A stretch of DNA of 64,000 nucleotides from Cloacimonetes bacterium UBA5210. Its GTDB lineage: Bacteria; Cloacimonadota; Cloacimonadia; Cloacimonadales; Cloacimonadaceae. The notes under the pieces were generated by a model that ran no database searches, had not been told where the DNA came from, and saw only the letters and a program-made list of their open reading frames with translations. Numbering within the stretch: the first letter of the stretch is position 1; the number at the start of each line of letters is the position of its first letter. This document shows, in pieces, positions 15,877 to 25,462 of the stretch. The translations under genes and the position numbers were made by a program. The stretch is from contig DHVK01000023.1 of NCBI GenBank assembly GCA_002412625.1, positions 1 through 64,000 on the forward strand, read 5' to 3'.

Positions 15877-17222
15877 AAAAGGCATACATGGCCCCAAACA
15901 TCGAACGCAACAGCGCCGGAAACATGAATAAATATGGCGCCAAAAGCGTTGTGCGCCATCAGGATAATATCGAAGGCGTGCCCATTAATGACCTCGTGAA
16001 AGAGTACGGCTCTCCCCTGATCGTGCTCTCGGAAGCGCAAATGCGCAAACGCTATCGCCGACTGCAGGATGTGATGCAAATGCATTATCCCAAGGTGGAA
16101 CTGGCTTGGAGTTACAAGACAAACTATCTGGCGGCGGTGTGCAGCATCTTTCATCAGGAAGGCGCCCGCGCAGAAGTGGTTTCCCGCATGGAATATGAGA
16201 TGGCACGGAAACTGGGCATTGAGGGCAAGGATATAATCTTCAACGGGCCTGGCAAAAGCGCTGAGGCTTTGCGGATTGCCATCGAGGAAGACGCCCTGAT
16301 CCACATCGACCATTTGGATGAATTGTATCTGATCGAAAAGCTTGCCAAAGAGCTTGATACCATCCCGCAAGTGGCGATCCGGGTTAACATGGATACCGGC
16401 ATCAGCCCGCAATGGAGCCGCTTTGGGTTCAACTATGAAAACGGAGAAGCCTATCGCACCATACAGCGTCTGCTCTCCGGCAAAGCGATGAATCTGAGGG
16501 GATTGCATACGCATATCGGCACCTTCATCCTGGATGCCAATGCTTACTATTGGGCAGCCAAAGCCTTGCTGGAACTGGCCTCACGGATCCAGCAGGATCA
16601 CGGGATTGTGATGGAATATATCGATCTCGGGGGCGGCTTTGCTTCTCAAAACACATTGCATTCTCAATACACTCCCGGGGAATTTGCCTCACCTTCTTTT
16701 GATCAGTATGCCGAGGCGATCGGTAATGCCTTCAATGAATCTCAATTTGTGCGTGAAAACCTGCCCACCCTGGTATTGGAAACTGGAAGAGCTTTGGTGG
16801 ATGAAGCGGGCTATTTGATTTCCAGCGTGTTGGGCAAAAAGAACCTGCCCACCGGGGAGAGGGCTGTAATCCTGGATGCCGGGGTGAATACCGCCATCAC
16901 CGCCTGGTGGTACAAACTGAAGGTGAACCCCACACGCAGCTTCCCGGGCGCATACCAGAATACCATTTTCTACGGTCCGCTGTGCATGAATATCGATATC
17001 ATCCGCCCCGCGGTGCCCTTCCCGGATCTTCACTTTGGCGATAAGGTATTGATCACCCCAGCGGGTGCCTATAACAACACGCAATGGATGCAGTTCATCG
17101 AATATCGCCCCAGAATCCTGCTAATCTGCGAAACCGGACAGGTGGAACTGATCCGTGAAAAAGAGACACTACAGGATGTGAATGCCCGCGAGAGAATCCC
17201 GGAGCACCTCAGAACACTATGA
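15873..17222 (+). CDS. Fold-III PLP decarboxylase (DapDC/Orn/Arg type) with leader-like N-terminus
   Basis: A 449-residue group-IV decarboxylase-like protein. PLP lysine K82 lies in SYKTNYL; the family motifs HTHIG (212-216), GGG (253-255), ETGR (303-306, where EPGR is usual), GPLCMNID (368-375, catalytic Cys and Asp) and GAYNNTQ (398-404) are present, so it should be active on a basic or meso amino acid or a conjugate of one. The first 22 residues (starting MKKAYMAPNIERNSAG and ending MNKYG) precede the normal barrel start and resemble a short peptide leader. The start overlaps the ATP-grasp stop (ATGA), and the stop overlaps the next ATG. Confidence 0.85.
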   Translation: MKKAYMAPNIERNSAGNMNKYGAKSVVRHQDNIEGVPINDLVKEYGSPLIVLSEAQMRKRYRRLQDVMQMHYPKVELAWSYKTNYLAAVCSIFHQEGARAEVVSRMEYEMARKLGIEGKDIIFNGPGKSAEALRIAIEEDALIHIDHLDELYLIEKLAKELDTIPQVAIRVNMDTGISPQWSRFGFNYENGEAYRTIQRLLSGKAMNLRGLHTHIGTFILDANAYYWAAKALLELASRIQQDHGIVMEYIDLGGGFASQNTLHSQYTPGEFASPSFDQYAEAIGNAFNESQFVRENLPTLVLETGRALVDEAGYLISSVLGKKNLPTGERAVILDAGVNTAITAWWYKLKVNPTRSFPGAYQNTIFYGPLCMNIDIIRPAVPFPDLHFGDKVLITPAGAYNNTQWMQFIEYRPRILLICETGQVELIREKETLQDVNARERIPEHLRTL

Positions 17223-19426
17223 TGAAAACCGGCAATCTGCTTGCCTTTGCCAAAGCGGTACCGAACGCCTATTCCACGATTCTGTTTTCGGATAGCGTGT
17301 GGATCGGGCTGGCGCTGATGTTGGTGACCTTTGCTTCTCCGATCATCGGACTGGCGGGGCTGATATCCTTGCTTTTGGCGATGCTGGTATCACGAGGATT
17401 GGGCTTTGAGAACGCTGATTCCACAAGCGGGGTATTGGCATTCAACAGTTTACTGATCGGGCTGGCGATCGGATATTACTATCCCTATAGTGGCACCGCT
17501 ACGCTGAATCCGCATTTCTTTGCCCTGGTGATGATTGCATCACTGGCCACATTCTTCCTCTACGTGGGGCTGAACTATCTGTGCCAGAGCCTGTTCAAGA
17601 TACCTTCGATGAGCCTGGCTTTCTCTTTGGCGGCAGTGTTCTTCTGGTATTATCTGGTGCGCAGCGGCTACTTCACCGGGTTGAACTTTCAGAAGCCTTT
17701 GATCTTTCAGCATCAGGTTCAGCTATCCTGGTTTTGGCAGGATTACTTCCTGAGCCTGGGGAGTGTGATGTTTGTGCCGGATCTCTTTGTGGGGATCATC
17801 GTGGCGGTGGTGTTGCTGCTGATCACACGCATCGGTTTCATGCTCTCTCTGGTGGGCTGGAGCATTTGTTTCTATTTGATCCAATACACCAATATCGGCA
17901 GTACCTACGGCATGTTCTTCCCGGGTTTCAACCTGATCCTGATCAGTATGGCGGTGGGCTCCGTGTTTTTGATCCCCGGCAAAAGCAGCTATTTGCTGGC
18001 GATATTTGCCACGATCACCGGTTTCTTGTTGGTCTATGCCATGTCCGGCAAGTATTACTATTCGGATATGATGTCCGGACGGCCGAGCTTCCTGTATCTG
18101 CCGATCTTTGCCCTGCCGATGAATATCGTGGTCATCGCCCTCATCTATGCCCTGCGGCTTCGCTTGCAGCACCGCTCCCCGATCATGAACGACTATGGTA
18201 TTCTGCACCCGGAGAAAGCACTGGATGCCTATCTTTCACGCTATCGCCGTTTTGTGAGCGCGGGGGTGCCGCAAATCCATATGCCGATTTCTGGGCAGTG
18301 GCTGGTTACCCAGGGACACAATGGCGCGCATACCCACAAAAAGGACTGGGCAATGGCCTGGGATTTCGAGATTCTGGACACCAAGGGCAATAAGTACTCT
18401 GAGGATTCCCAAAAGCTGGCGGACTATTACTGTTTCGGCAAACCGGTCTATGCCGCGGCGGCGGGCTATGTGGCAAAAGTAGTCAACAGCATCCCGGATA
18501 ATCCCATCGGTGATGCAAACACGGTGGATAACTGGGGAAACTATGTCAGCATCTCGCACGGATACGGTTTATTCACACTTTATGCGCATCTGAAAGAAGG
18601 CTCTGTCAAGCTGGCAGAAAACGACTATGTGAAGATCGGCGAAAAGATCGGCCAAGTGGGCAATTCCGGCAGATCCTTTGTCCCCCACTTGCACTTCCAG
18701 ACTCAGGCCGCCATCGATGCCGGTTCCCGCACCGTCTTCTCGCATATCCTGAATTACAAGGTGCAGAATGCTGACGGCAGCTATCGCTTCATCGCCAGCG
18801 GCATCCCGGAGGAAGGAGAAATGGTCTCCGCCCTGGTTCCGGAGAAAGACCTCACCAATATCCTGCAGCTGAGCTACGGCCAAGAACAACGCTTCCGGCT
18901 AACGAACGCCAAAGGCAGCCGCGAGGAACAATGGAAGGTGGAGCTGGATCTGATGGGCACCCACAGCATTGTCTCCGATGCCGGAAGCAGGATGGAGTTT
19001 TCCATCTACCACGGTATCTTCAACGCCCTAAGCCTGAAGGGGAAACGCAATAGCACCCTCAGTGCTTTTGCCATTGCCGCGGGACGCATCCCCTACATCG
19101 AAAACCAGAGCATCTCCTGGCAGGATGAACCAAGCCTGTCTGTGGCGATGAACCCGCTCTGGAAAAACCTGACGCTGTTTTTGATCCCCTTCTTCCGCCC
19201 TATCCGGGTAACGAGTGAATCCTGCCTCGCCACCACGGAAAGCGGACTTCGGCTAAGCAGCAAAACCGAGCTGAGTGTACTCGGTATGCGCTTGCGCAAC
19301 TACGAGAGTGACCTGATCATGGACCGCACCAACGGGATTCGCGAGATCCGGCTTCACCGCGCGGGAGAGCTGATGCTAAGCGCTACCCGCATTGAACCTC
19401 ACAAAAAGGAAGAGAACAATGCATAG
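17219..19426 (+). CDS. Urea transporter domain fused to M23 (LytM) peptidase domain
   Basis: A 735-residue fusion. Residues 1-310 are about ten membrane helices with urea-channel signatures (NSLLIGLAIG, and MFFPGFNLIL in the second half). After a linker comes an M23 zinc peptidase domain (about 360-520) with GAHTHKKDWA around 370 and HLHF near 490, plus YAHL. A C-terminal beta-rich part (530-735) is unassigned. The peptidase part should sit in the periplasm and could cut peptidoglycan or another peptide, while the channel passes urea or a similar small amide. The gene overlaps its neighbours on both sides. Membership in an amino-acid/peptide operon implies transport or processing of its product; this is inference. 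Confidence 0.82.
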   Translation: MMKTGNLLAFAKAVPNAYSTILFSDSVWIGLALMLVTFASPIIGLAGLISLLLAMLVSRGLGFENADSTSGVLAFNSLLIGLAIGYYYPYSGTATLNPHFFALVMIASLATFFLYVGLNYLCQSLFKIPSMSLAFSLAAVFFWYYLVRSGYFTGLNFQKPLIFQHQVQLSWFWQDYFLSLGSVMFVPDLFVGIIVAVVLLLITRIGFMLSLVGWSICFYLIQYTNIGSTYGMFFPGFNLILISMAVGSVFLIPGKSSYLLAIFATITGFLLVYAMSGKYYYSDMMSGRPSFLYLPIFALPMNIVVIALIYALRLRLQHRSPIMNDYGILHPEKALDAYLSRYRRFVSAGVPQIHMPISGQWLVTQGHNGAHTHKKDWAMAWDFEILDTKGNKYSEDSQKLADYYCFGKPVYAAAAGYVAKVVNSIPDNPIGDANTVDNWGNYVSISHGYGLFTLYAHLKEGSVKLAENDYVKIGEKIGQVGNSGRSFVPHLHFQTQAAIDAGSRTVFSHILNYKVQNADGSYRFIASGIPEEGEMVSALVPEKDLTNILQLSYGQEQRFRLTNAKGSREEQWKVELDLMGTHSIVSDAGSRMEFSIYHGIFNALSLKGKRNSTLSAFAIAAGRIPYIENQSISWQDEPSLSVAMNPLWKNLTLFLIPFFRPIRVTSESCLATTESGLRLSSKTELSVLGMRLRNYESDLIMDRTNGIREIRLHRAGELMLSATRIEPHKKEENNA

Positions 19427-20027
19427 AACCACCATCGCTGTCCTGCTGTTGCTGTTCTGCCTGCAGCTAGTGGCGACCGACGCTCAAAGCATCCAGGATT
19501 CATATCTGGCAGAAGCCCGGGGAGATTATAACAACGCCATTCTGGTCATGCAGAACCTGGCAGAAAAGGACCCCACAGAAGTGTTCTACATGATGCGCGT
19601 TGCCTGGCTGAGTTACCTGATGGGGAACTATCAGAGCGCTTTGGAGCAGTATCAACGCAGCCTGAGAAGCCTGGACCATGCGGATGCCCGCCTGGGAGTG
19701 ATCAATTGCCAGCTCGCCCTGGGCTTGTGGGATGAAGTGCTATCTGGCACGCAAGCGATGCTGGAGCAAAACCCCCAAAACACCCTGGCTCTCTCCAAAG
19801 CGGCTTACGCGGCATATATGAAGAAGTCCTACAGCCTTGCCGCGGATTACTTTGCCCGCATCATCAGCATTTCTCCCTGGGACATGGAGAACCGCGGATA
19901 TCTGGTGAACAACCTTTACCTGAGCGGAAACATCAGTGAAGCCGGGAAACAATACCGGATATTGAAGAAATACTTCCCCCAATCTCAGATCGTGATAGAC
20001 TACAAGGACATTCTGGATACGCAGTGA
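19419..20027 (+). CDS. Periplasmic TPR protein
   Basis: A 202-residue protein from ATG 19419, preceded by AAGGAAGAG and overlapping the upstream stop by eight bases. A signal peptide (MHRTTIAVLLLLFCLQLVATDA) is followed by five or so tetratricopeptide helical pairs. It probably acts as a periplasmic scaffold in the same system as the upstream enzymes. Confidence 0.75.
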   Translation: MHRTTIAVLLLLFCLQLVATDAQSIQDSYLAEARGDYNNAILVMQNLAEKDPTEVFYMMRVAWLSYLMGNYQSALEQYQRSLRSLDHADARLGVINCQLALGLWDEVLSGTQAMLEQNPQNTLALSKAAYAAYMKKSYSLAADYFARIISISPWDMENRGYLVNNLYLSGNISEAGKQYRILKKYFPQSQIVIDYKDILDTQ

Positions 20028-21283
20028 AGCAAACCCTGATCTTGCTCATCCTCTGCCTCATCGGCATGCTGGCGGCTCAAACAAACAACCAGCTCCCGGC
20101 TTTACGCCTGCGGGTGGCGCAAAACCCGGTGGATGCCGCATCCCGGTTGGAGCTGGCATATCAGCTGATGCTTGCGGGGAGCCCGGAAGAAGCACTGTTG
20201 CACTACGACACAGTGCTCACGCAGGATCCCGGTCAACGCACTGCCGCGGAAGGCAGCCTGTGGGCATTGCAAGCTCTGGGGCGCTTCAAAGAATCCCTGC
20301 AGAGATCCAATACATTGCTCCGCTCCATGCCTGATCACGCTCCGTTTTACAGCTACTATGCTTATGGCGCATCTTCCCTAAACCGTCATCTGCGCGCGCG
20401 GCATGCTTACGCAATGGCAGAAAAGCTGGCAGAAACCGCCGCAATCCGAAACACAGCCACCCTGGGCAAAGCCTGGGAATACCTCTATCTGCAGGATTAC
20501 CCCGCCGCCCGCCGTGCCTTCCGGAAGCTCCCCAATGCTCCGGATTCCACGGCCACCCGCTGGTTGCAAGCGCATAGCCTGTTGCTTGCTCTGGGTTTTA
20601 GCAGCGATTATCAGGATAAAAAGAGCGGAAGCTTCAGCGCGGCCTATCGCAAATCCGGTTTTAGTCTGAAGCTGGGCGTGGAAGAGATCTATCTGGATGG
20701 CGCTCGGTTTAGAACCAAACAGGAGCTCCGGGCAGGCTGGCAGAGCCCCATCGGTACTCTGGAAGCCGGTGCCGGCATGATCCACGGAGACGACCAACGG
20801 GTCTATCCCGGCAACAGCTATGCTCTTGCCTTCAAACCCGCTATCTACATCGGCAAACTGAAGCTTACCCCCTCCCTGGGCGCGCATTACAGCTCGTTTG
20901 AGCGCTTCGACATCCAGCAGGCGGATCTGGGACTAAAGCTTGATAGCGACCGCCTTTCCGCCAGCTTCAGCCACTCCCTGGTATATCAGGATAATGATGC
21001 TCTGGGCAGCGACACCGAGCGCAGCCTGACAGCATTCAGCCTGGGAGGCAGAATCGGGAGCAGCACCTGGCTGCACGGCTACCTCTATCTGGGCAACCAA
21101 GCATGGTGGACCAGCCCCTATGGCGTGTTGAACGACACTTTCACCGCGCACGACTCCGCATATGCCATCTCGATCTACAGCCCCCTCAGCAAGAAGTTGG
21201 GCGTCTTACTTTATCATCAAATAGGATACCAAGATAATGAAGCGGATCACAGCAGTTCATTCTCTATTTCTTATAGCATTTAG
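20024..21283 (+). CDS. TPR plus beta-barrel outer-membrane protein
   Basis: A 419-residue protein starting at GTG 20024, in a GTGA overlap with the preceding stop. A signal peptide leads into TPR-like helices (about 20-180), then strongly alternating beta strands from about 190 to the end (SFSISYSI), the pattern of an outer-membrane barrel. The helical part may face the periplasm and dock the preceding TPR protein. No known family is recognised. Its 3' end overlaps the next gene by 47 bases. Confidence 0.65.
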   Translation: MKQTLILLILCLIGMLAAQTNNQLPALRLRVAQNPVDAASRLELAYQLMLAGSPEEALLHYDTVLTQDPGQRTAAEGSLWALQALGRFKESLQRSNTLLRSMPDHAPFYSYYAYGASSLNRHLRARHAYAMAEKLAETAAIRNTATLGKAWEYLYLQDYPAARRAFRKLPNAPDSTATRWLQAHSLLLALGFSSDYQDKKSGSFSAAYRKSGFSLKLGVEEIYLDGARFRTKQELRAGWQSPIGTLEAGAGMIHGDDQRVYPGNSYALAFKPAIYIGKLKLTPSLGAHYSSFERFDIQQADLGLKLDSDRLSASFSHSLVYQDNDALGSDTERSLTAFSLGGRIGSSTWLHGYLYLGNQAWWTSPYGVLNDTFTAHDSAYAISIYSPLSKKLGVLLYHQIGYQDNEADHSSSFSISYSI

Positions 21284-23987
21284 CCTGGTCATTACGACCC
21301 TGATGCTTAGCTCCTGCAACCTGCGGGAAGACCTCCTTTTGCCCCCCAATCTGGACCCCAAAGAGTATCTCATCGCGAGCAAGATCCTGGTATATTCCGA
21401 CCACCTGATCCCCTCTGCCAATGATGACAGTTTCCTCTATCTGCCCAAAGAAAGCATTGCCGACCACCTGATCTGGTATGGCGATGAGATTCGTTTCCAG
21501 AAAGCGGAAAGCATGTTAGAAAGGGACAGCCTGGCCTTTGCTGAAGGTTCTGCCAGCCTCAGCAACAGCTATCTGATCGAGATCATCCGCGCCGGACAGA
21601 ACATCCAGCTGGATAACACATCAGGGTTTGCCACGCTCTATACAGAACTCACCCAGAACACAGTACAAGGCTCCGGCACTCTGCTCAGCTTGCGTTACAC
21701 ACTCAACGCTGCCCCCGTAGCGATCTACCCCTATGGCAAAAAGCGCGTGTTCTATGATGTCGATGGCAGCGGCCTTTTTGCTCTGGTGAATCTCGCGCCA
21801 AGCATGCTGCTGAATATCCCCCAAAGCAACAGCGATGTTCAAGCGCTGCTTTATAACCCTGAAGAAAGCGTTAATCTCTACATCCCCAAAGAGTTTCTGG
21901 AGGAGCTCGGAGCTACTCAGATCCGCCTGAAGGACACTTTGGATACAGAACAACTGAGCGGCCTGCAAGCCATCTATCCCGGCTTTGCCATGCTCACCAA
22001 AGTGCTGGAGGTCAGCACTCAAGGCGAGGGCACCAGCAGTCACACCCCGATCCTGCACTATCGCCACCACCCCGCAAAAAGCGGAGATCCCCAGTGGATT
22101 AAACTGAGCGCAGAGCGCATCGACAGCTGGCCGCAATCCGACAACACTTGGCTCTATCAGGACGAAGCATTGGTCAGCTTCTTCGACGGCGCGGGAGCTT
22201 ACTTCCTGATTGAACCTCTTGCCAACTCCTCGACGCTGGCCTTGAACCTGGATGGCAGCCACCAGCAGATCTACCTGCAGGATTTGTGGCTTGACCTCCG
22301 GAGTCTGAATCTACCAGGATACAGTGTGCTGATTGACCGCGCCCCCGGCTACGGTGAACTGCTGGCGGATTACTTTGGGACAAAGCCCTACACCCTCAGT
22401 GGCTCCGCGCAAGCCTTCAAGATCAGCTTCTTCAGCGGAGGCACCCTGTTGGAAAGCCTCGGGGATGAACATTGGATCGAGTTCGGCTTTGCCAACCAAC
22501 TACCGCAACCCTCCTCCGCACGTCTGATGCGCGCTTTTCGCAACGCGGATAAAGACATCCTGAGCTTCAAAACCCACGCGGGAGCCTACGACGCGGAGCA
22601 CTTCAGCACCAAAGACGGCTTTGTCTATAGCGGAATCAGTTCCTCCGGCATATATTTATTCGGCAGCATCAGTGAATCCGCAAGCGTGTTGACCATCCCC
22701 TGCCTGAAGCCGAAATTGGCACTACAAACGCAAGCCGGGCAGATATCATATGAAGACCCCGCCCCACCCTGCACAGAGCTCCGGCTGGAATACAATGCAA
22801 GCATCGCGGAAAGCCATCCCTGGCTGAATGGCTCGCCCTATCTCTTGCAGCAGAACCGAGCTCTGCTGGGTATCACCGCGCTTGGCTCTGAAGCCGGGTC
22901 GGACGCCTTGCCCAAGCAGCTCTTCCTGCAGACCACGATGCAGGGCAATCCGCAATCCATTGTCAATTTCTCCCCCCTTCCGGGCTATCCCAAGTTTGTG
23001 CGCTACAATCTTGCCAATGCGTTGGAGCACAACACATTCATCCATGAATCCGGCAAATACAGTATTTCCCCCGCCTTTAGCGGATATCTGATCGACGCGG
23101 CAAAGCTGCAGGGTAGCGCTTCTACCCGGAACCTGGCGATGTTTCCCCGGATGATCTTTGATGACTTTGATCTGGAGTTATATCTGGATTCCGGCAGCCC
23201 CATGGCGCAGCCGAGCATCATGCAGATAACAAAAAGCACTGCCCTTACAGACACATACCAGATCCTCCAAAATCAGTATCAACTAAGCTACCTGAGTGCC
23301 GCGTATCGCTTCACCATGCAGGATAATCCGGATTTCTATGAAGATTTCCAGCCTTACATCCGGCTGAAACAGAATTCACGGACGGATAATCTGCTCTTCT
23401 CGGTGTCCAATGGTGAGTTTTATCGCATCTACAGCTATCCTGAAAGCGCAACGGCGGATGGCTACAGCTTTCTCCATACTGATGGGCATTTTGCCTTCCT
23501 GCTGCTTTATGATGCTGAATACGCCGTGGTTCAGGATATCAATCCCCACACAAGCGCGCAATTGGTGATCTCCGCGATCCGCGATGCGCATGTCTCGCTC
23601 TATCAGGCCCAGGCGGTGATTCCTCAACTGTACATCGGAGCCGTGTTGCCCCTGGGAACAAGAGTGAACCTCAACCGTCTGGAAAGCGTAGCCCCCGGCG
23701 TGAACTTCCGTTCCGCATACCGGATCGGTGTTTTGGATCCCCAAATGACGCCCATGCAACCGAATTTCTTTGCGCAGATCGTGCCAAACTGGCCATATCT
23801 GTATGTTCCCATCCCGGATTACATCCCCGGGCAGCCGCTTCGCCTCTTTTTCCGCAACCCCGCCGGGATTACCCAGGAGCTGGACTATGTAGAAAGTTTT
23901 AGTGAGGATCCCGCCACAGAGTTCATTATCATCGGCAATTGCGCCGTCGCCTTCATCAATAACCCGGGGATTTTCTATACGCAGTGA
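21237..23987 (+). CDS. Large lipoprotein of unknown function
   Basis: A 916-residue protein beginning at ATG 21237 inside the preceding gene. Its signal peptide ends in a lipobox (LSSC), so it should be lipid-anchored, probably in the outer membrane. The rest is beta-rich and irregular and I recognise no domain. It closes the seven-gene overlapping operon and may be the surface-exposed component. Confidence 0.7.
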   Translation: MKRITAVHSLFLIAFSLVITTLMLSSCNLREDLLLPPNLDPKEYLIASKILVYSDHLIPSANDDSFLYLPKESIADHLIWYGDEIRFQKAESMLERDSLAFAEGSASLSNSYLIEIIRAGQNIQLDNTSGFATLYTELTQNTVQGSGTLLSLRYTLNAAPVAIYPYGKKRVFYDVDGSGLFALVNLAPSMLLNIPQSNSDVQALLYNPEESVNLYIPKEFLEELGATQIRLKDTLDTEQLSGLQAIYPGFAMLTKVLEVSTQGEGTSSHTPILHYRHHPAKSGDPQWIKLSAERIDSWPQSDNTWLYQDEALVSFFDGAGAYFLIEPLANSSTLALNLDGSHQQIYLQDLWLDLRSLNLPGYSVLIDRAPGYGELLADYFGTKPYTLSGSAQAFKISFFSGGTLLESLGDEHWIEFGFANQLPQPSSARLMRAFRNADKDILSFKTHAGAYDAEHFSTKDGFVYSGISSSGIYLFGSISESASVLTIPCLKPKLALQTQAGQISYEDPAPPCTELRLEYNASIAESHPWLNGSPYLLQQNRALLGITALGSEAGSDALPKQLFLQTTMQGNPQSIVNFSPLPGYPKFVRYNLANALEHNTFIHESGKYSISPAFSGYLIDAAKLQGSASTRNLAMFPRMIFDDFDLELYLDSGSPMAQPSIMQITKSTALTDTYQILQNQYQLSYLSAAYRFTMQDNPDFYEDFQPYIRLKQNSRTDNLLFSVSNGEFYRIYSYPESATADGYSFLHTDGHFAFLLLYDAEYAVVQDINPHTSAQLVISAIRDAHVSLYQAQAVIPQLYIGAVLPLGTRVNLNRLESVAPGVNFRSAYRIGVLDPQMTPMQPNFFAQIVPNWPYLYVPIPDYIPGQPLRLFFRNPAGITQELDYVESFSEDPATEFIIIGNCAVAFINNPGIFYTQ

Positions 23988-24029
23988 AGCGGGATTCCAG
24001 GGGTGCGGGATTCATAGATCTCGATAAAT

Positions 24030-24061
24030 GGCAGAAAAACGCCCCGGGAGCGGCGTGTTCC
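24030..24061. repeat. Dispersed intergenic element, copy A
   Basis: Begins GGCAGAAAAACG and ends CGTGTTCC with CGGGAG between. Related copies lie at 44222-44257, 54852-54886 (opposite strand) and 54989-55020, always outside genes. Confidence 0.5.
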
Positions 24062-24065
24062 AATG

Positions 24066-24091
24066 CAAAAAGGCGGACCATGATCCGCCTT
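24066..24091 (-). terminator. Intrinsic terminator of the Cache lipoprotein gene
   Basis: AAGGCGGA (24070-24077) pairs with TCCGCCTT (24084-24091). On the minus strand the stem is followed by TTTTGC, 25 bases past the lipoprotein stop. Confidence 0.75.
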
Positions 24092-24115
24092 CACCCAAAA
24101 ATCCGGTTTCGGAAT

Positions 24116-24931
24116 CTAGCCCTTTTGTGCCAAAACCACGCGCCAATCTCTGCCGTGGATGTTGATCGTATCCCAATAGGCTTTTTTGGTCACCACTTCT
24201 TCGCTGCCCGCGGCTTTGAAGCGATATTCACCTTCGCCTTTGGGGCTTGCTATTACAAGTTTACCAAAGTTTTGCAGGGATTCATGCTCCAGATACATGG
24301 GGTCGGTAAACAGATTCAAACCGATCTCATCCTTATCATGATCACAGACGATCATCCCATCGGGCTCCATTGCCCAAAGCTCGTAGCCGGAAGCCACCTC
24401 ATTCTTTTGCAGTACCGCTTGCGGTAGCCTGGAAGTATCGATGGTAAGCACCAAGGAGCCGGCAAACTTCTCTTTGGCATCATAGAGCGGACGTCCCATA
24501 GCCACCGTGGCAAAGCCTTCCACCGCTTTGAACGCGGTACTGATCATCGGTGTGGGGTTTTGCAGCATGGCGATGGTATGCGCTTGTTTGCTGATATCCG
24601 CGCCTTCGGAATCTTTGTATGCTGCCGGTTCCAGATATTTCAGAATCCCTTTGGTATCCACATAGCAGGATGTCAGCACTGCCGGATGGGCTTTCTGAGC
24701 TTCAGCGAGTAAAACCCGGATATCCTCCTGACTGGTAATTTTGCCCTCCCACGCTTCGATATGAGTTGCTATCGCGGTGTCTATTTGAATCATGTTTGCC
24801 AGCAAGTCCTGTGCCAGAACGCTCACCTCCGGAATAGGCTCTTCGACCTCCGGCTTGGCTTTGTTGCAAGAACTCAGTAACAATATGCTAAGTGCTAGCA
24901 TAACATACACCATAACGCTGATCTTCTTCAT
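24116..24931 (-). CDS. Cache-type sensory lipoprotein
   Basis: A 271-residue protein; ATG 24931 is chosen because AAGGAG lies seven bases upstream and a signal peptide with lipobox LLSSC follows. The mature part has the long N-terminal helix and paired PAS-like beta-sheets of a Cache domain (motifs such as CYVDTKGILKYLEP, MGRPLYDAKEKFAGSLVLTID, and DPDGMIVCDHDKDEIG-like EPDGMIVCDHD). Cache domains bind small extracellular ligands. No kinase or methyl-accepting domain is attached, so it may be a ligand-binding partner. It is a single-gene unit. Confidence 0.72.
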   Translation of the reverse strand: MKKISVMVYVMLALSILLLSSCNKAKPEVEEPIPEVSVLAQDLLANMIQIDTAIATHIEAWEGKITSQEDIRVLLAEAQKAHPAVLTSCYVDTKGILKYLEPAAYKDSEGADISKQAHTIAMLQNPTPMISTAFKAVEGFATVAMGRPLYDAKEKFAGSLVLTIDTSRLPQAVLQKNEVASGYELWAMEPDGMIVCDHDKDEIGLNLFTDPMYLEHESLQNFGKLVIASPKGEGEYRFKAAGSEEVVTKKAYWDTINIHGRDWRVVLAQKG

Positions 24932-25462
24932 GTTTTCTCCTTGTGCCATTTTAGGCATCTGGTTTAGATTATAAGTTAAGGCTAATCTTATAAATGACAA
25001 CATTTTATTGGCGCTTTTTGCTCCCCTGCTGTAGATGCTTTTCCACACCCGCGCATAGCCCCTGTTCCTACTCCGGTTTTAAGCTGATTTTAAGCTGTTT
25101 TGAAGCTGTGCCCATGGGAGAATAACAGCTGGAAATCAGCTTTATCCCGGAACAAGTACGTAGGCAACGCCCCGGAGGGCTGCCTGCGTAGCCAAGGATG
25201 ACTCTTCCAGCGAAAATAGGGATAGCATGTGAATTGCCTTGACGAAAAGAACTCGAGTTGTATTCCTGAAACATAGAGAACGCACTCCCCTTTTAGCACA
25301 TAAATGCGAGATAAATATTTGTCCATATTATCAGATTCCGCCATGAAAATGATATTGATTCCATTTGACCGTATAACATATTGGTAATCATGAAGATATG
25401 CAAAGCCATATGAACTTAACTGAAAGCCAGCTCTCGCCACCGAGGATGTAAGCCGAGTGGAT

